Both the position numbers and the translations under genes were made by a program. From NCBI GenBank assembly GCA_031772625.1, contig CM062815.1, positions 917,258,979-917,322,978 of the forward strand: 64,000 nt of DNA, in the 5' to 3' direction. The notes below the pieces were generated by a model. That model saw only the letters and a list, made by a program, of their open reading frames with translations. It was not told the origin of the DNA and searched no databases. The first letter of the stretch is position 1, and each line of letters begins with the position of its first letter. Below, piece by piece: positions 48,431 to 57,578 of this stretch. The stretch comes from Pinus tabuliformis (lineage: Eukaryota > Streptophyta > Pinopsida > Pinales > Pinaceae).

Positions 48431-49486
48431 CTGCCTAGTAGATTCCAATCGAAGGAAATGACTAGGTATCTTGGAGGTGGGGCTGAATAAATGGCTAGAT
48501 ACGACTCTGACGAATTTCCTTCCTGTGGTAAAGGAATGGGTAGATTGCCCCCATGTTCATTGGAGTTTCTGTTTATGAAAATAATTTGAATGGTGTCATT
48601 CTCATGCTCTTCGGTGATTGTATCATCTGAGGATGGATCTGAAGACAAGATTGGGTCGACTGTTGTCTCGACCTGTTGACTTTGGTCCGACGTGGACTCA
48701 GAGGATTTATCCTCAATGATAGATGCTTCGATCAACCACAAAGGTGTGTTAGCCAGATTTTCAACTAGCGATGGTCTAGGCAAGAGTTTCTTGTATCCAG
48801 GAGGAAGCTGTAGCGGTGAAGCAGGACGGTAATCCAAGACTCTTTTAGCTTCGTCTAGGAAGGGACAATGGTGGACGTCCTGATCGCCTTCACATAGTCT
48901 ACAAGGAAATTTGTATTTTCCTTTCTGTCCAGTGACTTCGTTTCACTAGTTGACAGTGTACTTTCAACATGATCGTTAGAGGTTGAGGACACCGGATTGT
49001 GCAAGCGGGGAGACCAGTCCCTTAAGATACGTGGGATTCAAGGACAATCTCGATGATAGTGGTCCCCTTTGCAAATGACACATGGAGATTTAGGTTTGGA
49101 CGGTGTAGTGTGCGAACTTTTGCTAGACGATGTATGGTTGCCCCTTTTTGCCTTTGGCTCTTTCTTCTTCTTCTCCTTCCATTTCTTCTTCTTCTCAGTT
49201 ACTTGGTCTTTAGTTTTACCAGCTTCACCAAGTGAAGAGGAAGAAGGAGAGGGAGAAACAAATGAAGTAGAGGGTTGGGGGTTAACTCTAGTATATCTAG
49301 TTGCTGACTTGATTGCTTAGGAATCACAGTGCTTTGAACGACAAAGGTTGAGAAGATCCATACTGGCAAGCCTATTGTGAGTCTTGGAAGGGACAATATG
49401 GTCATATGAGGTGCACCAACATCTCCCCAAGAGGAGAAAGAACTAGGATTTCCCCCAAGGGGAAATCCTTGGTTGGTGGACTCCAT
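48431..49486 (-). pseudogene. Gag C-terminus (nucleocapsid) of element V
   Basis: Minus strand. A Lys/Glu-rich stretch (about 49130-49190) leads to a zinc knuckle CVICKGDHYHRDC (49081-49043), a stop, and about 60 codons later a second knuckle-like CRLCEGDQDVHHC (48903-48864). It then continues open through a Ser/Thr/Asp-rich spacer (48837-48430) to the protease. Paired knuckles fit RNA packaging. The frame 49199-49486 (MESTNQGFPLGGNPSSFSSW) may be an older Gag segment in another frame. The capsid domain itself is not recognisable. Confidence 0.7.
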
Positions 49487-51495
49487 TTTCTCAACCTAAG
49501 ACCAACAAGGGATCAGTGACGTTATTTCGATTAAAATAAATTTTATGACGCTTTGACACAACTTGCTTTTTCAGTTTTTAAGAGTCGAGAAAAAGCTAAA
49601 GATGACTCTAGTCACCTTCGATTTTTAATGAGCCTAAAGTGACAAGTGCTCAGATTGACCTTTTCCTTTAAGGAGTCTACAAAGGAAGGAAAGAGACTAC
49701 TCTGGAAATCTAGACAGAGGGATTACCAAGCCAATCGCAAAACTATAGAATACTTTTTACAGTATGGCGGTCAATCTTCGCAAATGCTACGTTTAGTGCA
49801 TTACGATTGATAGGGCAGTAGACACGGCTTCCTAAGGATAAAGGATATAGCCTATTGTGGTCTCCCAATATATACTCGACGGTACGTGGGAGCACAAGTC
49901 TGTATTGGCACTTGTCATCTCAAAGAGGAGGAATCACCCAACCTATGATGAAAGCGATAGTTACCAGGCTTTACGATGTCGGAATATGTCTCTAGACTAT
50001 ACTTCTAAATCTTGTGCATTAGGTTCCAAAGCATTTTTATGTTCATTGAATTTATTTTACAGTTGATCTTTCTTAAGAAGTTTTACTTTAAGGTTCACCG
50101 CATGATGTAGATATAAAATTCCTAAAATGCAATCTAATATGATAAGCAGTCATTTATTCTTCTTTTTGCAATGAAAATCATAGCTACTAAGGAAAGAGAA
50201 GCGAGATTCTTTCAACATAGAGCAGAGAGCACACACTAGATACATTGTCCTAAATCAAAATCAATGAGCAATCTAAATGCAAATGCATGTATGCATGTAT
50301 TTTTTTCTGCTTTCTTAATGTGTGAATGACAAAAAGAATGCTAAGTACAAATCTGAATTATCTTTTCAAAGCGACAGTACTAACAATTTTCTCTTCAAAA
50401 GATGAAAGGAAGACAATGATGACACTTTGCGATTTTGAATTGAAAACTGCTTTCAACACTTGAAATACTATTAATTCAAATAAAATACAAGAGTAACAGT
50501 GTAATCGACTGTCAAGAAGAGTAGGATTATTTTCTTTGATTGAAAACAACACTTGTGACACTTCCAAATCAAAAGACGACATAGAGAAGGTCATGGCTCG
50601 TTCCCTCCAGAACAGAGGTTCCTACTCTCGTTCCCATCTCCTCTCGTTCCAGAAAGACATTCTTCATTTTGGGTGAAAGGCCACTGGCTTGTCCTACCTT
50701 CCTTGTCTGGTAAGAAGGTAAAGGAGGACAAAAGCGACGGTGTTGTGTTCATTCTTTCTTATCTCTCTAGTTACCGAAAGCCCTATATCCCCTCAAAGGC
50801 TTGCGAGGTGAAAGGCTGCTTGCTTTCACACTCTGCGGGGGAGCACCTAATTGAGTCAATAATCATTTGAGTTCGATTAAGCTACTTCTCTATAGAGGAG
50901 AACTGTAAATGGAAAAAAATACATAAAAACATTCACAATTCTTTGTACAATGGAGGCTGAATAATGAAAAGGAAGGGAGTTTCCATAGTGGTATACTGAT
51001 CACAGATAGCAAAACTCGTGAATAAAGCTGAAGAGAGTAAGGAAAAAACCAAAATTTGGAGGCAGAAACAATATTATCTGATCATTGCACCTGTAACATA
51101 GGGAAACAGGGATGCATCTCACCCACTACACATGGGAGGTGTGATGCATCTAGATTTCCTAGAGGAGAAGGTGCGATGGTCTAGGGATGAGACTTTAACT
51201 TGGTTTTTGGTCATAGTTTGCAGCCTAGTTCAGGTATTTAGGCCGAGCTAATGATAGAAGTAAATAAATCATAGGGGATAATCTAATGAGGTTACTTGAG
51301 CCACCACCAGGGCAATTAGGATGTTTTCACATCATTTTTTCAGTTTATAAACAAAACTTGGAGATAGACTAAAGCAGCATTGATCTACTTTGTAGTTTCA
51401 TAGCAAAAGCAGTTCAAGGGCTAGCTGCCTTGACTTCAGGCTTCATCTGTAGTTTATAAAGCAAACAAATATAGACAAGAAAACAAGCTATTCGC
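49487..51495 (-). other. Leader region of element V
   Basis: About 2 kb between primer site and recognisable gag. No supported coding sequence on either strand. One copy of the TTTTAATGAG repeat with its GGAGTCT..AAGGAAGGAAAGAGACT companion is at 49620-49700. Confidence 0.5.
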
Positions 51496-51513
51496 TCCCC
51501 AGTGGAGTCGTCA
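51496..51513 (-). promoter_or_regulatory. Primer binding site of element V
   Basis: Minus strand TGACGACTCCACTGGGGA, three bases from the 5' LTR end. It differs by one G-to-A change from the TGGCGACTCC.CTGGGGA site common in plant Tat/Ogre-type elements (tRNA-Arg in published Ogre annotations, from memory). Confidence 0.8.
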
Positions 51514-51516
51514 TTT

Positions 51517-52538
51517 TGTTATCAGGAAATCTAGTGTTCATTCAGAGCTGCTAGTCCCACTAAGACAGGTAGCTATCTTAGAAACAAACAAACTAAAGTT
51601 ACTTGCATTTTCCTTTATGAGAAGTAGATGAGGGAGAAGCAGAGAGTACCAACCTCAGTCTTTCACTTGGCTCCTTTCTTGTTTCCTCTCCCCTCCGACA
51701 GATCCTTGCCACTCATTCCTTTCTTGTCTCACTTCAAAGAACACCTGTAAAGTCAAAGCAGCATAATACCATCAAAGCGCAAAGATCTACAATCATAAAC
51801 AATATAGGACCGGATATATATTGACCACACAAATGCATATATCAACTCAAACATACAAGAATGTGGAGGAAAACTCAAATAACTTTATTGATAGAAAGAG
51901 TAGAAGAGAGGATTACAACCCATTCGTCTGACCCAGTGTCATCCTCCCAGCATGAAAGCCCTTCTTCACCTCATGAAAAGCTTAGATCACCCAACACTAT
52001 GATGTTCCACCAAGAAACCAACAACACTTCCTTACAAAATACAAGATTCCAACCTTTGGATCTCTGGGATGAGGGATCCATATATAGATGTTTGTAGGGG
52101 GGTGAGTTAGCTTCTGGGATTTTGATTAGTGTCCTCTCTTTGATAGTTCTTGGTTCCACTTGGAGATCCATGATCTCTCACTCATCCCTGGGCGAATTTA
52201 GAGAGGAAAGTGTCACAGGAGAAGTTTCTAGAAGATTCCATGATCATCCACCTTGCTAACTATCTCTGCCATTTGTCTACTCTCACCCATCGCACCCTAC
52301 AGAAGGGATTTTTAGTATGCATCACACTTTTTGCATGTGGCAGGTGAGATGCATCACACCCTTAGCACTGAGCAGTCTGTATGGTCCAGTTCTGAGCAGT
52401 TTTCCATAGAGAACTTCTGGGAGATGTTGTAGTCAGCTGACCTTGTTCCTTTAGGGTGTGAAACAAAACTTTTAGGGACTCAAAAGCCCTTGGTTTATGG
52501 ACATATAAGATTGGGGTTTCCCAAATATGTCTATAACA
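51517..52538 (-). repeat. 5' LTR of element V
   Basis: 1,022 bases, aligning with 44353-45379; a minus-strand TATA box matches at about 52076-52089. Confidence 0.92.
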
Positions 52539-52689
52539 CATGGCCCATTTGCAACTAATTGTGGTCCCTTTTTTAAATGCGGGTCAACCACTTACAATTA
52601 TTAATATGGGCTTTATTGACTCTTTACTTAACTATAACTATGACTCAATCCTATTACACAAATAAGGGAGTTAGGGTTGGACCCTAACA
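52539..52689 (-). repeat. 3' LTR of W, U3 start
   Basis: Minus strand TGTTAGGGTCCAACCC, directly after the polypurine tract TTATGGGGGAGGGCA (52704-52690). Continues at 44347 beyond element V. Confidence 0.88.
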
Positions 52690-52734
52690 TGCCCTCCCCC
52701 ATAAGAATAGCCTTGTCCTCAAGGTTGAAGCTAC

Positions 52735-52849
52735 AGAAACTACTGAAGGATAGTCACTGGATCCCAGGTCGCATCTTCCGGAGATGTGTCTTTCCACTTG
52801 ATGAGGACTTCCTTGATCATGCAGCTGCGCATGTGCCATTCTTGTGTGT
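52735..52849 (-). pseudogene. Chromodomain of element W, separated from its integrase by X
   Basis: Minus strand reads TQEWHMRSCMIKEVLIKWKD then TSPEDATWDPVTILQ and a stop. This is the standard chromovirus chromodomain, and the Val-Ile-Asp codons before it are found at 60017-60030, on the far side of X. Removing X with one TSD copy restores the reading frame, so W was intact here when X arrived. Confidence 0.9.
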
Positions 52850-52854
52850 CAATT

Positions 52855-54023
52855 GTTAACACTCAGGCTGTTCCTTTTGACTCCTAAGGGAATAAGGCCG
52901 AGGTAACCACTAACCAATCTTTGGGTCACAGGTTCTAGCCTACCTATAACCAGAGAGGGCTCTCTCTTTATGATTTAACTTTGTTTGTATAATATTTTAG
53001 GCTAGCTATGATGCTCAAGGTTTTGTTTTGAATTTGCTGGATGATGATTTCAGTCAGAATAGATATAATTTTGCAGGGTGATCTAGGCCATTGGGCATGG
53101 AGTCAATGATGTTTTAATTGCTTGGTATGTCTGCATTTAAACAACAGTGATACTACAGAGCCAGATAAGTGTCTAAGGAACAATTCTTTAAATCTGTAGT
53201 TGGATGGGATGGAATCAGAGCGTGAAAGGCAACTAAGGATCTTTCAGTAAGCTGATATGGGGAACAATGGGAATATTACTTAGGAGCATTAAAGAATTCC
53301 TGTATAACATTCATATTTATAGAACTGATACAAACATGAGCAATTAAGAATTCATGTCCATGATTAATTCTGAAGAAAACATTTTTAACGACAGAGATTG
53401 AGCACAGGGTGTAATCAAACATTTCATGTACTATTCTTTTTCTCTATTGTTAGATTGGTGAAACATGCATATGATTCAAACAAACATAAGAAGATAATAC
53501 ATAGTTTAAGAAAACTTATTGTTCCATTAGACAACACAGGAATTCTGTAACAGCACGCAGAGAATCATTGAGACATCAAGCATTCAGGAGACAATGAGCT
53601 TTTCCAGCCTTTGGCATTAGATCATCTGAAAATATACAATATATTGTTTTAGATAGATAATCACCAACCCCAAATACGTTGCCAGGGGAGGTATATATAC
53701 AAAATTTAGATAAGGAAATATCTAGTTGGTGAATTAATGGCTCATAAATACTGTGCCAACTCCTGGAGAATTGCAGCTGAGAGAATAAATGTTGTAGTAA
53801 CTGTTTAGTGTATTAGCTGTCCAAAACTGTCAGAGAGATTTGACTTTGTGACATATTGAGTCAGCTGGAGCCGTATTGCCCAAAATCTGCGCATTTCCTT
53901 TGTCCTGGCTTGCTGTCGTGGCATTTACGATGAGTCATCTTTTCTGGCTGCCTTGCATGTTGTCCTGATTCTGTTCTTTGACTTTTGGCTGAGCTAAAGC
54001 TGACTAGGACTGACCAACTGAGA
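52855..54023 (-). promoter_or_regulatory. Promoter/R/U5 part of LTR X
   Basis: Contains the TATA-like GTATATATAC (53691-53700) in the same context as S, then the conserved LTR tail: GAGAGAGCCCTCTC, GGTAGGCTAGAACCTG, GGTTACCTCGGCC (53000-52890, minus strand). It lies downstream of the X gene, so the gene sits upstream of the usual LTR promoter, in U3. No coding frame here. Confidence 0.6.
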
Positions 54024-55600
54024 TTACTGAGGCAGGATTTGCAGCATTTCCTGCCACCAATCTTCTTTGGGCAATTGGTGTCTTCGTATTTTTACCAAGG
54101 TTTCATCTGCCTCTGTATATCTATAAAAATTTGGTGGAACCTCAAATAATTGATTAATCTCATGTTCAATGTAAAATAGATTTTCAAGCTTGTCATAGAG
54201 GCTCTGCCCTATCGGAGGTCCTGTTTCTTCAGAAGTACTGGCAGATGCTGTGATCTGATTTTCAATAAAATTTGTCATCCTGGTAGCATATTGCTCACGG
54301 TGGAGCAGTCTTCCCGTGCTGGTCAGTAGGCTGGGCAATCCCTTCTCTTGCAGTGCTCCCATTTTGAGCTTGTATTCATCCACCTCAGCCTGCATTTCAT
54401 GACATTTTCTCTCTATAGTTTGTACAAAATTTCTGAGGGTTAGCACCTTTTTAGCTGTGAGGACAACATCTGTTCTATTGATGATGTTCAGGGCTGCCAG
54501 CTCCTCCTTGGTATGATTGTTAAGGAAATTTATCATCCTATTGGCTTGCTCAGGCCTGTTCCCTAGTGCTGTTCTGGCTTTCTGGCTCTCAATTTGTGCT
54601 TGGCCAATTAATTCCATCTGTTCATGCACTATTTTGATTGACTTCCATTGTCTGGTAAGGGAGTGGTCAATCCGGGCCCACAAAATCCTTTTTATTTCAG
54701 CCAGAGTATTTTCAAGTTTCAGTTCTTTCTCTAAGGCCTTTATTTTGTCTTTGAGGGCCTTAATTTCTCTGGTCTTCTCTGCTACAATCATATTTGATTT
54801 GTCATATTTAGCTTCGAGCCCTGCCAATTTTTCCTTGGCTTGCTTGATCTCGGTCGCCTGAAGCTCCAACTCTTTGATAACTTTTGTCAATTCATCCATA
54901 TTTAAGCTGGACTCAGGAGCTGTTGTTGTTGCTGCTGCCTCTGTCGTTGCTGTAGTCGTTGCAGGGGTTACTGCTGCCTGTGTAGTTTTGGTAGTGGTTG
55001 AGGTAGTTTGAGGAGGTTGGGAGGTTGATTCTCCCTGTTTTTCTAGCAGTGCCCCTTCTAGCTCTTTCTCCAGATCAATAAATCTTTGATTCAGCTGCAT
55101 TATTCGGTCCATTTGATCTTCAGACTCCTTTTCTTTTTGCAATTCTACTGTTTGAGGGTGCTCAGTGGGAAGCAACTTTAGTCTTTTCTTCAATGCATCG
55201 ATATCATCTTCTTTCTTTTTCATAAGGGCCCTCACACCCTTAGGATCCTTAGGATCATGTCCTAAGTCCACAATGATGTCCTCCAGTGTTTTGATCCTGT
55301 TTTCCTTGGCCGTGGAGGACATTCTCTCCAAATCTAGCTGAGTATTGGTGTTCTTCAGCGATTCTTTCAATTCATGGGCCATTGTGGCCCTGTCTACCAA
55401 TGTGGCATAGACCATTTCCCCCGTTTGCTTATGCAGCTCTATCTAATCCATGGGGTGAATGTCTTTTGCCATGACTTCTAGCTTTGTTTTCACAAAGTCT
55501 GCAGCTGAGTGAGGCTGCGGTACCTTGGGTTTGATATGGCTCAGGATTATCTTTTCCTCTTAGATATCATATACTGACATCAGCCTCTCTTGTTTAGTTG
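54024..55600 (-). pseudogene. X gene, C-terminal part: long coiled-coil region
   Basis: The 463-codon frame 54024-55415 is the longest in the window. Upstream the same frame continues to about 55670, broken by TAA (near 55563) and TAG (near 55445). The product has heptad-rich segments: LKESLKNTNTQLDLERM, MDRIMQLNQRFIDLEKELEG, a Thr/Ala-rich break (TTTTATTEAAATTTAP), then ELTKVIKELELQATEIKQAK to EIKALKDKIKALEKELKLEN, a helical RQWKSIKIVHEQMELIGQAQ region and a Trp-containing C-terminus. This suggests a dimer-forming structural protein. I do not recognise the family. No enzyme motif is visible. Confidence 0.7.
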
Positions 55601-55657
55601 GTGTTGCTTTGAGGAATTGTTTGTATACCTCCACTCTCAACAGCTCATTTTGTGCTT

Positions 55658-56320
55658 TTATCTCTTTGAAGAAGCCTTGGTGCTGGAAGGCTTCTTGCTC
55701 TGCTGGGTGGAGGAGGACACCTCCATGCCAAGCTGTACTCCTTGCTCTTGTTGAAAAGAGCTTGTGGTTGTTTGCTGACTGTCTCCTCTTTCTTTCCTTG
55801 GGCTCTCAAGGATTTCCTCACTAATTTCCTCTATGGCCGGAGAATCAACCCTTTGTCTTTTGGCTTCAGGTTGCTGGGAGGATCCACTAGCAGGTGTGGA
55901 CTCTTCTCGGTCCCGTTTCTTGCCCCTTTCCTCATGTGCAGGGGTCTGCAAGGTAGGCACTGTTGGTGCCTCTGCTTGTGGTGGAGGGGTTTGCTCTTGT
56001 TGCTGCCCAATTGAGGAGGCGGGCTTTTCTCTCACTACCTCTTCTTCAGCACCCATTCTTCCCTTGCCCTTTTCTGTGCCTGATGCTGATGTAGATGGCC
56101 CCTGGGTGACTGGTGCAGTTGTAGTAGTGGAGGTACCTTCTCCAATTGGATGCGGCTGCTTGAAAATTACCTGCTGCACAGAATCTAAGTCAAGAGTTCT
56201 TTCCAAATCCTTGACATTTCTTTCCATTATTTCTTCTTGAGTTAGTTCCTCAATTAATGTGTCTTGCAACCATTCTTGTTGGTTGGTATACTACTCAATT
56301 TGTGGAATTTTACAGTGCTT
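55658..56320 (-). pseudogene. X gene, middle part: low-complexity linker
   Basis: The open frame to about 56305 starts GYKHCKIPQIE, a stop, then EEIMERNVKDLERTLDLDSV. About 150 residues rich in Ser, Thr, Pro, Gln and Glu follow, including a basic nuclear-signal-like KKRDREE and a KRQRVDSP segment, suggesting nuclear entry. It is joined to the N-terminal part by one frameshift (about 56328-56350) and to the coiled-coil part by another (about 55655-55670). Confidence 0.65.
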
Positions 56321-56327
56321 ATACCCA

Positions 56328-57578
56328 CTAGAAGCTTCTTGACAGCTTGTATTTATCTTTGAGAATTTGATCAGCCTCTTGCCAACCCTCTTTCTTATTC
56401 ATGATAAAGGGGCCCATGTGGTCTTTGAACTTGAGGTGGGCTTTCTTCTTGGTACTATGAAAGTGGGTGAGGTCAGAGTTAATAAGCTGCCTACAGTACT
56501 CCAGGGAAAACAGTCCCATTGGTACATATCTTGGGAGCCTATATGGACAGAGCTCGTAGCCATAGATTCTGGTAACTGTATGATTTTGGTATAAGTACCA
56601 ATCACCTATTTTATAGTTCTTGGACAGCTGTAGAGTTTTCTGGATTTCAAATGACAGTCTGGGAGGAGGGGATCTCATCAATAGGCAAGAGACTGGGTAG
56701 ACAAATTGGTCAATAAATTCACAGTATGAATATGGTGAATCTTGGACTTGGTGGAAAACTGATGACCAGAAGATGACAGACCTCCTTTCTCCCCTAGAAT
56801 CCAGCTTCTTGATAGGGCATTGAAAGGCCTCGGACTGATAATACATGAACAAGTGGTAGATATATGATGAATATTTGAACACACCCTCCCTGTCCACTTT
56901 CAAGAGTTGGTCATGTATTTTGTTGGCTATAAATTTAGCAAAGTTATATTTGTAGGCGGGAGGTTGGCCTGGGCTGTAAGCAGCTAATAACACCAGCACT
57001 GTCTCATCAATGTGCTCACTGGTTTTATAGCCCAACACATAGGAAATCATGTCAACCAGAAGCTAGCCTACATAAGTGAAATGGACATGCAAGAAAGGAG
57101 GTGGCCCTGTAGGCTCGCGGTCAGCTCTCATAAATGTCTTGGTGACCTTCTCAATGTCAGCAGTGGAAAGTTTGGCACCTGCATCTAGTAAATAGTTCAT
57201 GGAGAAGGGAAACAGCAGCTGAGTTTGCTTGAAGTTGAGCATTTGGTTGATGGATTTAGTATTGATGTGGAAGAGTATGCTCCCAGATGGAAACTTGACA
57301 ATTCTCTGAGTTGGATCATAATTCTCGGCACATAAGCGGATGATTTCTGGAAAAATGTTAACAGATGGGAGGAAATAGTAAGGAAGATTGGATTCCCATA
57401 TCCCATATGTGTCATCATTGCTTAGATATTTGTCTCTCAATTGGCGGAAGGTCTGTAAATGGTTCCTGTTACCCACAAGGTCTTGGATGAGGTAATCTCT
57501 ATCAGCAAGAGGCATGGCCTCAAGCTCCTTGTTAGGTGGATTTATGGGAGCAACACTGAGAGCTGAGGGTGCAGCCAA
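56328..57578 (-). pseudogene. X gene, N-terminal globular region
   Basis: Starts at the ATG of 57578 (MAAPSALSVAPINPPNKELE). Two in-frame segments of 171 and 240 codons are separated by one TAG at 57060-57062, the only defect in 416 codons. Visible features: NLPYYFLPSVNIFPEIIRLC, IVKFPSGSILFHINTKSINQ followed by MLNF, FLHVHFTYVG, then VLLAAYSPGQPPAYKYNFAK, FKYSSYIYHLFMYYQSEAF and DWYLYQNHTVTRIYGYELC. The order (a short beta/loop segment before an I-N-x-M-L helix, then a helical domain ending in a Tyr-rich stretch) parallels the B gene. Possibly distant kin of the putative plant transposon protein family; unproven. Confidence 0.7.

Larger units (their letters stand above)
44353..52538 (-). mobile_element. 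Element V: non-autonomous Ty3/Tat-like element with gag-protease only
   Basis: 8.2 kb with perfect TSD CATGG (44348-44352 and 52539-52543) and closely similar 1.02-kb LTRs. The primer site (51496-51513), polypurine tract (45380-45392) and gag-protease order all show minus-strand direction. The internal domain has a zinc-knuckle Gag tail and protease but no trace of RT, RNase H or integrase, so mobility depended on a partner. The LTRs look the least diverged of any pair in the window, so V is probably among the most recent insertions. Confidence 0.9.

Noticed and set aside
49053-49320. Two overlapping plus-strand open frames with hydrophobic Leu/Phe/Ser runs (possible membrane proteins)
   Set aside because: They are antisense to the Lys/Glu-rich stretch of V's Gag; AAG/GAA repeats read backwards give Leu/Phe/Ser.
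55742-56240. Plus-strand frames of 90 and 135 codons
   Set aside because: Antisense shadows of the low-complexity linker of the X gene.
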